DNA of 21,176 nt from Acidobacteria bacterium UBA7540 (GTDB taxonomy: Bacteria; Acidobacteriota; Terriglobia; UBA7540), in the NCBI GenBank assembly GCA_002478145.1, contig DLMI01000126.1:31671-52846 (forward strand), read 5' to 3'. The position numbers and the translations under genes are program-made. Shown in pieces: positions 6,699-13,256 of this stretch; position 1 is the stretch's first letter, and the number at the start of each line of letters is the position of its first letter. The notes beneath the pieces were generated by a model. The model made no database searches and was not told the DNA's origin. It saw only the letters and a program-made list of their open reading frames with translations.

Positions 6699-8375
6699 TT
6701 ACTGTCCCATGGTCATGTTGTAGAGGAAGATAAACTGCAAAACCAGATGGTTGCCGGTGAACTCCTCCGGCAAGGGCGGGAAGGGGATCGAAGCGTGGAT
6801 GCCTGCCAGAGCCGCACGGTCGAGCGGGTCGGCGCCTGACGAGGCTACCAGTCGCAGTTGGGGCACGGTACCGTCTTTGAGGATCTCGAAGACGATGCCC
6901 ACCCTGCCTTTTTCGCCCAGCCGCGCCGATTCAGGAATCATCGAGTACCAATTCCGTTTAACCACGAAGACGACGCGCGCCAGGTAGGGACCGAAATCCA
7001 CGCCGCGTGTATCGGAGAGGATAATGGGCCCTTCCGTAGAGAAGTTCGGCTCGAGATTCCGAAACTCCCCACTGCCATCTCCGTAGCCTGCACCGCTGCC
7101 GCTGCCGCCCGCATAGCGCCCGCCACGCGCAGCCGACTGCAACGACTGCTGAATAGCTTGGCCAGGGCTGAGGTTCGGCAGGTTCAAACCCGAGCCGCCT
7201 CCTGTATTAGGCTTGACGTCTTCGAGTTGCAGGCGGCCATCCTTCTGAGATTCTTCAGGAGTCCGGTTCGACGGCTGATTGGAGGGTGGGCTGGCAGGCG
7301 CCGTATTACCGCCACCTGGCGGCGGAGTGGGAGCAGCGGCTGGAGGTTTACCGCCGCCGGCGAGTTCCGGCAATTTCGTGTTGCCGAGTGAGTAGGGCAT
7401 GCGCAGGCCGTTCGGGTTGATGATGGGCGAGCGGCCTTGGGCCCGACGGTTTCTGTCTGAAAGGGGGGAGTCCTCCGGTGGCGGCTCGGTCAACCGGCGC
7501 AAAACATCCGGTGGCAGCAAGAGAAAGGAGAACTGTTTCTTGGGCGCGACTTCGACGGGAAATCCCATCATCTGCTTTCCGCGGCGCAGCAAGTCCGGCG
7601 AGAAGACGAGAATCAGCACCAGGATTCCGTGCAGGATCACCGAAAGCAGGTACATCGTCCGGCGCCGCCACTTTATGGCCTCCGGATCCAGTTCCAGCAG
7701 CAGATGATAATTCTGCCAACCCTCCGGGACATCGATGGGCTTTGAAGTAATCGGAATCGACGGGGCCTCCGGCTTCTCAAAGGGCAACATGAACTGGTTG
7801 GGATCCGGAACCAAGGGAGGCGTGTCCGTGCTGGGCAGAGTGACCTTTCCCCGGTAATACTCTTTCGGAACGGTGATCTTCGGTTCGCGGAGCCTTTCCA
7901 AAATCTGCCGGAAAAGGGAAACGGGTGCAAGGGTGGAATCCACGAATGTGGGGTGGTACTCAGGCCCGGGTAAAGGGGGACCTCCGGTCGGCGTAGCGTC
8001 GACATTGACGCTTCCCCGGTAATACTTTTTCGGAACGGTGATCTTCGGTTCGCGGAGCCTTTCCAAAATCTGCCGGAAAAGGGAAACAGGTGCAAGGGTG
8101 GAATCTACGAAGGTGGGGTGGTACTCAGGCTCGGGTGAAGGGGGACCTCCGGTCGGCGTAGCGTCGACATTCACCCTTCCCTGGTAATGCTTTTTCGGAA
8201 CGGTGATCTTCGGTTCGCGGAGCCTTTCCAAAATCTGCCGGAAAAGGGAAACGGGTGCAAGGGTGGAATCCACGAAGGTGAGGTGGTACTCAGGCTCGGG
8301 TATAGGGGGGCTTCCGGTCGGCGTAGCGTCCACGCGGATCTCGACCTTGGTATCGCTAGTTGGCACTACACTCAT
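6699..8375 (-). CDS. TonB-family protein with triplicated cytoplasmic N-terminus
   Basis: The 558-residue protein has four parts. Residues 15-179 are three near-identical 55-residue repeats, each containing FVDSTLAPVSLFRQILERL then REPKITVPK. Residues 240-260 are one membrane helix (MYLLSVILHGILVLILVFS) preceded by KWRRR, placing the repeats in the cytoplasm. Residues ~290-460 are a Pro/Gly/Ser-rich periplasmic linker. Residues ~470-558 are a TonB C-terminal domain (ARVVFVVKRNWYSMIPESA, GRVGIVFEILKDGTVPQLRL, ASSGADPLDRAALAGI). TonB couples inner-membrane proton motive force to outer-membrane transporters. As I recall them, acidobacterial TonB-like proteins have one 'SLF..L.E.L..PK' segment before the helix, so the triplication is unusual. 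ATG 8375 has GAGGG 7 bases upstream. No exbB or exbD is nearby. Confidence 0.85.
   Translation of the reverse strand: MSVVPTSDTKVEIRVDATPTGSPPIPEPEYHLTFVDSTLAPVSLFRQILERLREPKITVPKKHYQGRVNVDATPTGGPPSPEPEYHPTFVDSTLAPVSLFRQILERLREPKITVPKKYYRGSVNVDATPTGGPPLPGPEYHPTFVDSTLAPVSLFRQILERLREPKITVPKEYYRGKVTLPSTDTPPLVPDPNQFMLPFEKPEAPSIPITSKPIDVPEGWQNYHLLLELDPEAIKWRRRTMYLLSVILHGILVLILVFSPDLLRRGKQMMGFPVEVAPKKQFSFLLLPPDVLRRLTEPPPEDSPLSDRNRRAQGRSPIINPNGLRMPYSLGNTKLPELAGGGKPPAAAPTPPPGGGNTAPASPPSNQPSNRTPEESQKDGRLQLEDVKPNTGGGSGLNLPNLSPGQAIQQSLQSAARGGRYAGGSGSGAGYGDGSGEFRNLEPNFSTEGPIILSDTRGVDFGPYLARVVFVVKRNWYSMIPESARLGEKGRVGIVFEILKDGTVPQLRLVASSGADPLDRAALAGIHASIPFPPLPEEFTGNHLVLQFIFLYNMTMGQ
7839..8333. repeat. Three tandem 165-base coding repeats in the tonB gene
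   Basis: Three consecutive units of exactly 165 bases (55 codons) encode the protein repeats. For example, the string cggaacggtgatcttcggtt starts at 7866, 8031 and 8196. The units differ by scattered single substitutions, many synonymous or conservative, which points to fairly recent duplication or homogenisation by recombination. Confidence 0.95.
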
Positions 8376-8490
8376 GTTCTGTCCCTCGGGTTTTTCGATA
8401 GCCCGAATACGATTCTCTCGCCCTCCCTGGTTGAATGATGGTCGCCAGCCCTCTGAAGATCAATTTGGTTGTGGTCAGGCATCAAAATTA

Positions 8491-8574
8491 GAAATCAGAA
8501 ACTAGAAATCAGAAAATCGAAACTCGAAAATCGAAACTGCAAAATAGAAACTGGAAAACCGAAAAAAGAAACTA
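8491..8574. repeat. Array of twelve in-phase GAAANNN 7-base units
   Basis: From 8491 every seventh base begins a new unit of form GAAANNN (one reads CAAAATA), twelve in a row without a single insertion or deletion. The three variable positions are mostly TCA, CTA, ATC, CTC or CTG. The array fills most of the tonB-oxidoreductase gap and its last unit overlaps the stop codon of the oxidoreductase gene. No inverted partner array is present here, unlike at 9572-9747 and 10592-10704. Confidence 0.9.
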
Positions 8575-9564
8575 GATTTCCCCGCTTTGGCCTACCGGCC
8601 GGGCCAAGCGAACATTCACCTTGGCCGCATGTTCTTCGATGCAATTCATCACGCGCTCGGCCAAAGCGAGCGCCCGCTGACCCTCCGGCCCCCCTACCAG
8701 AGGCGCGCACCGGGATCGGACCGATTCGACAAAAGCCTCAAGTTCTGACTGAAGCGGGTCCAGCGGCTTGGTTTCGAGCTTCTGAAAAGTGATGCGGGGC
8801 GTAGGGCCGCCGTTATCCACCCTCAAAAGCGTCGCATCGCGGCGCGTAAAATCAATGGAAACATACTCGTAGGGCTGGAAATAACGGAACTTCCGTATGC
8901 GCTCTGTGCTGGCGCGGCTGGCGGTGAAGTTCGCCACCGCGCCGCATTCAAACTCCACGCGGGCATTGGCAATGTCGACTTTATCAGACAGCACCGGCAA
9001 CCCCACCGCACGCACTTCCTGCACCGCTGAATTGACCATCCACAGCACCAGATCGAGGTCGTGAATCATCAGGTCAAACACCACGTCAACATCCAGGCTG
9101 CGCGCGCTGAAAACACCCATGCGATGGATTTCAAAAAACAGCGGCTGGCGGGTCATCGCCTTGGCAGCCACCACCCCGGGGTTGAACCGCTCGAGGTGTC
9201 CGACTTGCAGGATACGTCCCCGGCTTTTGGCCAGAGCCGTGACCTCCTCAGCCTCCTCCAGGGTACGCGTGATGGGCTTCTCGAGAAGAACATCCACGCC
9301 ATGGGCAAAGGCTTGGCGCGCTACTTCCGCGTGGCTGGTAGTGGGAATAACCACGCTTACGGCACGAACCGCACCCCACACCTCCTCCAGGCTCGCGAAG
9401 GCCCGGACTCCAAGTTCGGCCGCCAACTCCCTGGCTCTTTCGGGGCGAAGGTCATAGACTCCTACGAGCTCCGCTCCCGAGACCTGCTGCAACCCTCGCG
9501 CGTGCTTCTTACCGTGCTCACCAACCCCGAGCACGGCTACTGCAACTCTCTCGCTCAACTCCAC
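8572..9564 (-). CDS. Gfo/Idh/MocA oxidoreductase of the lipid A cluster (GnnA-like)
   Basis: The 330-residue NAD(P)-dependent dehydrogenase has a Rossmann motif G13-x-G15-x-x-G18, the EKP motif at 95-97, and VGHLERFNPG followed by FDLMIHDLDLVL, VDIANARVEFECGAVANFTASR and RKFRYFQPYEYVSIDF. This second half matches the Gfo/Idh subgroup found beside lpxA and lpxI genes. The best studied relative, GnnA, oxidises the 3-hydroxyl of UDP-GlcNAc so that the aminotransferase GnnB can install an amine, giving amide-linked lipid A acyl chains. No gnnB is in the window, so substrate and product are inferred. GTG 9564 is the only start that keeps the N-terminus, and its ribosome site is poor. The stop lies in an adjoining GAAANNN repeat array, so the last codons (GEI) derive from repeat DNA. 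Confidence 0.85.
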   Translation of the reverse strand: MELSERVAVAVLGVGEHGKKHARGLQQVSGAELVGVYDLRPERARELAAELGVRAFASLEEVWGAVRAVSVVIPTTSHAEVARQAFAHGVDVLLEKPITRTLEEAEEVTALAKSRGRILQVGHLERFNPGVVAAKAMTRQPLFFEIHRMGVFSARSLDVDVVFDLMIHDLDLVLWMVNSAVQEVRAVGLPVLSDKVDIANARVEFECGAVANFTASRASTERIRKFRYFQPYEYVSIDFTRRDATLLRVDNGGPTPRITFQKLETKPLDPLQSELEAFVESVRSRCAPLVGGPEGQRALALAERVMNCIEEHAAKVNVRLARPVGQSGEI

Positions 9565-9571
9565 CCTCGCA

Positions 9572-9747
9572 GAAAGTAGAAATCAGAAACTCGAAACTGG
9601 AAAATGGAAACTCGAAAATCGAAAATCGAAAATCGAATCGTCACGTAGTCTCTTGACGGTCAAAATTGTCCTCTCGGTTTCGATTTTCCAATTTCGAATT
9701 TCGTTTTTCCAGGGCCGAATTTCGATTTTCAAATTTCGATTTTCCAA
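9572..9747. repeat. Paired 7-base-unit element with core, between lpxI and the oxidoreductase
   Basis: Nine in-phase GAAANNN units (9572-9634) are followed by a 43-base spacer containing TCTTGACGGTCA (9651-9662), then ten in-phase units of mainly TTTCNNN type (9678-9747; the sixth is degenerate). The two arms are complementary and could form a long imperfect hairpin. A shorter copy with the same order and a matching core (TCTTAACAGTCA) is at 10592-10704. The element starts 7 bases from the oxidoreductase start and ends 4 bases from the lpxI stop. Confidence 0.85.
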
Positions 9748-9751
9748 TCTC

Positions 9752-10582
9752 TTAATCCTTCATTCCTACGATTGCGATCCCCGCCTGGTCCGCTTCCTCG
9801 ATCATGGCTTGGCGTTCAAACAGTAGGGTCTTGCCCGCGTCCACAGCCAGCACGTGAGCGTTTGACCGTCGCATCACCTGAATAGTCTTCAGTCCCACCA
9901 CGGGGACGTCAAAGCGCATGTCCTGGCGGGGCTTACTTACTTTGACGACCACCAGTCTCCGCCCGTTACTCAGGCTAGCCGCGCGTTCGATGGTGGCGTC
10001 TGTCCCTTCCATAGCCTCCACGGCCACGCAAGCCCGGTCAGACACCACGATGGTTTGGCCGATATCGAGGCCCGCAAGCTTCTTGGCGATCTCGCGGCCG
10101 TAGGCGATATCCGATTGGTCTTCAGCGTCCGGCGCGCGGCGCGTGAGTGGACCGGCCTCCGGAAGCAGCGGCTTCAGGAAAAGCGTCGAATCCACCACCT
10201 GGATTCCCCGGCTTTCGAGCATGCCCACGAATACCCCAATCAGCGAGTCCGTGTTCTTCCGCTGCAGACTTTGCAGGGCGCGGCTCACCAACCCATCCGG
10301 TTTGATGGAGCTGAAGAGTTGCGCGTGCTTCACCTGGCCGGCCAGCACCACTTTGCTGGCTCGCTCGGCGACCAGCAGATCCAGGAGCTTCGAAACTTCG
10401 CCCAAGCTTAGCCAGTGAATGGCGCTCGCCAGGGTTGCAAGTTCCGGCGATGCTTCTTCCTTGATGCCCACGACCAGTGGATCGATGCCTTGGTCCCGCG
10501 CAGCTTCCAGCACCAGGAAAGGGAAATGTCCGTTCCCCGCGATGATAGCATATCGGTCTGGAAGGCTCATCGATTCGGTCAT
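9752..10582 (-). CDS. lpxI: UDP-2,3-diacylglucosamine pyrophosphatase LpxI
   Basis: The 276-residue enzyme cleaves UDP-2,3-diacylglucosamine to lipid X and UMP and replaces LpxH in many non-enteric bacteria. Conserved LpxI (DUF1009) segments are YAIIAGNGHFPFLVLEAAR (~11-29), KVVLAGQVKHAQLF (~77-90), TDSLIGVFVGMLESRGIQVV, GQTIVVSDRACVAVEAMEGTD (~175-195) and VVKVSKPRQDMRFDVPVVG (~212-230). The family's catalytic aspartate lies in the QDMRFDVP motif (D221 or D225). The length is typical. ATG 10582 has no clear Shine-Dalgarno sequence; a second ATG four codons in is possible. GAAANNN repeat DNA begins 10 bases upstream of the start, and a second array ends 4 bases after the stop. The gene belongs to the same pathway as the upstream lpxA. 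Confidence 0.95.
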   Translation of the reverse strand: MTESMSLPDRYAIIAGNGHFPFLVLEAARDQGIDPLVVGIKEEASPELATLASAIHWLSLGEVSKLLDLLVAERASKVVLAGQVKHAQLFSSIKPDGLVSRALQSLQRKNTDSLIGVFVGMLESRGIQVVDSTLFLKPLLPEAGPLTRRAPDAEDQSDIAYGREIAKKLAGLDIGQTIVVSDRACVAVEAMEGTDATIERAASLSNGRRLVVVKVSKPRQDMRFDVPVVGLKTIQVMRRSNAHVLAVDAGKTLLFERQAMIEEADQAGIAIVGMKD

Positions 10583-10591
10583 GGGGCACTT

Positions 10592-10704
10592 GAAATCAGA
10601 AAGTAGAAATCAGAAATTAGAAATTGAAAACTCCGAATTGGAAAATCGCCGCAGAGCATCTTAACAGTCAGACCTCGAGTTTCGAATTTCGAGTTTCGAA
10701 ATTC
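10592..10704. repeat. Paired 7-base-unit element with core, between lpxA and lpxI
   Basis: Eight in-phase units (10592-10647, GAAANNN drifting to CGAATTG) are followed by a spacer with the core TCTTAACAGTCA (10659-10670) and four units of form GARTTTC or GAAATTC (10677-10704). Core and orientation match the copy at 9572-9747: 10 of 12 core bases are identical and both have CCTC further on. The two copies are therefore direct repeats on either side of lpxI. Confidence 0.85.
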
Positions 10705-10706
10705 GG

Positions 10707-11483
10707 TCACTTCACTACGCCGCGCTCAGAAGTCCGGATAAATTCCACCAATGCCCGGACGTGGTCGGACTTGAAGCCTGACGACTCGATGGCTTCCAGT
10801 GCCTGGGTGGTGTTCAACTTGGATCGGGTCAGCAAGCGGAAGGCACGTTCCATTTCCTTCAAGTCGTCAGCGCTCAGGCCGCGCCGCTCCAGCCCAAGGC
10901 GGTTGGCCCCCAGAACGCTCAGCGGGCGGGGGGCAGAGGTCTTCGAGTAAGGGAGGATGTCCTGGTTCACGACACTATAACTTCCCAGGAAACTGTAGGC
11001 GCCGATGCGACAGAACTGGTGAATGCCGCAAAACGCACCCACCGAGGCGTAATCCTGAATCTCGACGTGGCCGGCCAGCGAGGCGCCGTTCGCCATGATC
11101 ACATGGTCTCCCAGGCGGCAGTTGTGCGCGATGTGCACGTAGGCCATCAAGAGGTTATGGTTGCCAATTCGTGTGGTCCTATCCCCCTCCTCCGTGCCGC
11201 GGTGAATGGTGACGAACTCGCGGATGGTATTGCCCTCGCCGATCTCCACGCGCGTCGGTTCGCCGCCGTATTTCAGATCTTGGGGAGCAAGTCCGATCGA
11301 CGCGTACGGGAAGACGCGGTTTCCCCTGCCCAGCCGCGTGTTCCCGTCGAGCACCGCGTGGGACATCACCTCACAGTCCTCTCCCAGCTCGACGTTTTCC
11401 CCGACCAGGGAATAAGGCCCCACCGTCACGCTGCAGGCGAGCTTGGCGTTGGGATGGACGATGGCTGTGGGGTGAGCCTTCAT
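10707..11483 (-). CDS. lpxA: Acyl-ACP--UDP-N-acetylglucosamine O-acyltransferase LpxA
   Basis: The 258-residue cytoplasmic enzyme attaches the first 3-hydroxyacyl chain to the lipid A sugar. It opens with HPTAIVHPNAKLACSVTVGPYSLVGENVELG, a run of left-handed beta-helix hexapeptides. It contains the active-site region HIAHNCRLGDH (H117, H120), LAGHVEI (H139) and IHQFCRIGAYSF (H155), corresponding to the E. coli H122, H125, H144 and H160 set. The helical C-terminus carries GLERRGLSADDLKEMERAFRLL. The start ATG overlaps the fabZ stop in an ATGA, so the two are translationally coupled. If the neighbouring oxidoreductase is a true GnnA, this LpxA may prefer the 3-amino sugar and form an amide, which the sequence alone cannot show. 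Confidence 0.96.
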   Translation of the reverse strand: MKAHPTAIVHPNAKLACSVTVGPYSLVGENVELGEDCEVMSHAVLDGNTRLGRGNRVFPYASIGLAPQDLKYGGEPTRVEIGEGNTIREFVTIHRGTEEGDRTTRIGNHNLLMAYVHIAHNCRLGDHVIMANGASLAGHVEIQDYASVGAFCGIHQFCRIGAYSFLGSYSVVNQDILPYSKTSAPRPLSVLGANRLGLERRGLSADDLKEMERAFRLLTRSKLNTTQALEAIESSGFKSDHVRALVEFIRTSERGVVK

Positions 11484-11971
11484 TGACCTGATTGACCCGG
11501 GCGCTCCGTGATTGCGAACGTCACAATGGCTTCAGCCACCATCTTCCCGTCCACGGTAGCTTGACCGTTCATTTTTCCAAAATTGGTGCGCCGGTTCAGT
11601 AACTGCATCTCGATTCGAAGTTGATCGCCCGGCAGCACGGGGCGACGGAACTTAGCGTTCTCGATGCTGGTAAAATAGATCAGCTTTCTGTCCTTGTCCG
11701 GCATGTCACGGTAGATCATCACACCCGCCACCTGGGCCATGCATTCAATGATCAACACCCCAGGCATGACGGGCGCGCCGGGGAAATGGCCCTGGAAAAA
11801 CGGCTCATTGATGGTGACGTTCTTGAGCCCGACAATGCGTTTCCCGCCTTCGATTTCCAGTATGCGGTCAACCAGCAAAAACGGATAACGATGTGGAAGA
11901 AAGCTCATGATATCCATAATGCTGTAAACGAAGCGCTTCTCCGTATCGGGGACTGCCGCAGAATCAGCCAC
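11480..11971 (-). CDS. fabZ: 3-hydroxyacyl-ACP dehydratase FabZ
   Basis: The 163-residue hot-dog-fold enzyme removes water from 3-hydroxyacyl-ACP in fatty acid elongation. It carries FLPHRYPFLLVDRI, the catalytic region FFQGHFPGAPVMPGVLIIECMAQ with H62 and E76, and ENAKFRRPVLPGDQL. FabZ competes with LpxA for 3-hydroxyacyl-ACP, which explains the common fabZ-lpxA pairing. GTG 11971 is used, with GGTGA about 8 bases upstream; the first ~14 residues are not conserved, so a slightly later start is possible. lpxD, often directly upstream, is absent: the next gene is coaE on the other strand. A good promoter stands about 100 bases upstream. Confidence 0.96.
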   Translation of the reverse strand: MADSAAVPDTEKRFVYSIMDIMSFLPHRYPFLLVDRILEIEGGKRIVGLKNVTINEPFFQGHFPGAPVMPGVLIIECMAQVAGVMIYRDMPDKDRKLIYFTSIENAKFRRPVLPGDQLRIEMQLLNRRTNFGKMNGQATVDGKMVAEAIVTFAITERPGQSGQ

Positions 11972-12071
11972 ACTTCACCGTCCAATTCGATTTCGGCCCT
12001 TGCCGACGCCCACCAAGCTTGTCTTTTCAGCCTGTGCAATATGTGGGGCGGCTGCAAACGACCGTTAGGTC

Positions 12072-12100
12072 ATTATAAACGAAACCCACCACCCTTCCAA
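12072..12100 (-). promoter_or_regulatory. Strong predicted sigma70 promoter for fabZ-lpxA
   Basis: On the minus strand TTGGAA (12095-12100) is followed after 17 bases by a perfect TATAAT (12072-12077). Transcription would begin near 12065 and give a leader of about 95 bases. This is the only consensus promoter found for the whole lipid A cluster. Confidence 0.65.
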
Positions 12101-12176
12101 TCTGCACCGCAGGGTGCGTAAAATCCCGTGGGCTGGAGCTTCTCCCCACCCAGACCCGCAGGCGCGCAGGATGTCT

Positions 12177-12274
12177 GGAATTGCCGATTTTCGATTGCCG
12201 ATTGCTGATGAACATTGGAAGGAGTTGCCACGCTACTTCTTCAATCGAGAATCGGCAATCAGCAATCGGCAATG
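12177..12274. repeat. Stem-loop repeat with 7-base units, copy 2 (ATTGCCG type)
   Basis: The left arm (12180-12214) has five in-phase units, the first two identical to copy 1 at 3238. The right arm (12243-12277) has AATCGAG, AATCGGC, AATCAGC, AATCGGC and AATGCGG in phase. The inner hairpin GAAGGAGT...ACTTCTTC differs from copy 1 but keeps pairing, one position becoming a G-U-type pair. About 22 of 30 central bases match copy 1. Confidence 0.8.
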
Positions 12275-12334
12275 CGGATGAGCCTTGAACCTATGCTAAA
12301 CTGGCTGGCTGAGCAGGTCGCTGAAAAAAGTACT

Positions 12335-12391
12335 GCGTGTCATTCCGAGCCCGCCATTCTTGTTGGCAAGCGATTCCTCAGGATGACACGC
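12335..12391. repeat. Inverted repeat of the GTCATTCCGAG/GTCATCCTGAG family
   Basis: GCGTGTCAT at the left end pairs with ATGACACGC at the right end, and inside are CCGAGCC and GCGATTCCTCAGG remnants. It is a shorter, diverged relative of the element at 5293-5380 and lies just before coaE. Confidence 0.6.
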
Positions 12392-12416
12392 GAATTTCCG
12401 CTCTTTCTCACAAACC

Positions 12417-13028
12417 ATGGATGGAAGCTTCGGATTGACAGGTGGGATCGCATCCGGCAAGAGCACCGTAGCGCGCTTCCTGGAGGCCCTGGGCGCAAAG
12501 GTGATTGATGCTGACCGCGTCGGCCACGAATTGCTCCAGCCGTCCAACCCGGTCTACAACAAAGTCGTCTCGCACTTTGGCCGCGGGATTTTGAAGCCTT
12601 GCGGCGAAATCGATCGCGGGCGGCTGGGCTCAATGGTCTTTGCCGACCCGCAGAAGCTCAGCGAACTTACCTCCATCATGCATCCCAGCCTGATCGCGCG
12701 CATCAAGGAACTCGCAGAGGAGTTTCGCTCCCGGCAGCCTCGAGCTGTAATCCTTGTGGATGCGCCGCTGATCTATGAGGCCCGTGTCGCGGACTGCTTC
12801 GCCAAAATCCTGGTGGCATGGTGCAGGCCCGAGCAACAAATCGAGCGGCTGATGGCGAAAACCCACATCTCCCGCCAAGATGCGCTCAGGCGCATGGCAT
12901 CCCAGATTCCGGCTGAAGAGAAGCGCCGTCGCGCCGATTACTTGATTGATTGCTCAGGAAGCCTTGAGGAGACGCGGGCGCAGGTGGAGGCCCTCTACCC
13001 GGAAATCAAGCGCCTGGCGGAAGGTTGA
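12417..13028 (+). CDS. coaE: Dephospho-CoA kinase
   Basis: The 203-residue cytoplasmic kinase carries out the last step of coenzyme A synthesis, phosphorylating dephospho-CoA. The P-loop GGIASGKS is at 9-16. It is followed by VIDADRVGHELLQP with the conserved DAD motif, IDRGRLGSMVF, LTSIMHPSLIARI and VDAPLIYEA, then a lid region with Q-I-E-R-L-M and RMASQIPAEEKRRRADYLIDCSGS. All are standard CoaE features and the length is typical. ATG 12417 gives MDGSFGLTGG, equivalent to the usual short N-terminus; its ribosome site is weak. The gene stands alone on the plus strand between fabZ (divergent) and the DUF374 gene (convergent). Confidence 0.96.
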   Translation: MDGSFGLTGGIASGKSTVARFLEALGAKVIDADRVGHELLQPSNPVYNKVVSHFGRGILKPCGEIDRGRLGSMVFADPQKLSELTSIMHPSLIARIKELAEEFRSRQPRAVILVDAPLIYEARVADCFAKILVAWCRPEQQIERLMAKTHISRQDALRRMASQIPAEEKRRRADYLIDCSGSLEETRAQVEALYPEIKRLAEG

Positions 13029-13086
13029 GTGCACGAGTCTGCGGAAACTCGGGGGATAGATATTCACGGCGGGGCAGGGGCTCGGA

Positions 13087-13256
13087 GAAACCAGAAGGCA
13101 GAAACTAGAAATTAGAAACTGGCAAGCTTGTTTACTGCCCATCAAGGGTTCAGCGAGGGACAAGGCCATAAAGCCAAGCTATCTTCTTGCCTTGGTCGAG
13201 AACACCGGCAAAGATAAGGAGTCCTGAATTTCCAGTTTCTAATCTCAAATTTCAAA
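13087..13256. repeat. Paired 7-base-unit arrays between coaE and the DUF374 gene
   Basis: Five in-phase GAANNNN units (13087-13121: GAAACCA, GAAGGCA, GAAACTA, GAAATTA, GAAACTG) face four to five in-phase TTTCNNN or TCTCNNN units (13222-13256) across a spacer of about 100 bases. The spacer lacks the TCTTRACRGTCA core seen near lpxI. The right array overlaps the DUF374 gene and encodes its last residues and stop. Confidence 0.75.

Larger units (their letters stand above)
12101..12416. other. Repeat-rich region between fabZ and coaE
   Basis: The whole gap runs 11972-12416 (445 bases). It holds the fabZ promoter and leader, the ATTGCCG-type stem-loop (12177-12274) and a decayed GTCATTCCGAG-type inverted repeat (12335-12391). 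I see no coding sequence and no convincing promoter for coaE. Confidence 0.6.

Noticed and set aside
8491..10704. Heptad arrays as a CRISPR array
   Set aside because: Units are only 7 bases with no unique spacers, and no cas gene is present.
9572..10704. lpxI with flanking repeats as a composite transposon
   Set aside because: No transposase or visible target-site duplication; lpxI fits the pathway of its neighbours.
12275..12416. Promoter for coaE
   Set aside because: Only weak -10-like sequences (such as TAAACT near 12296) without a -35 box.
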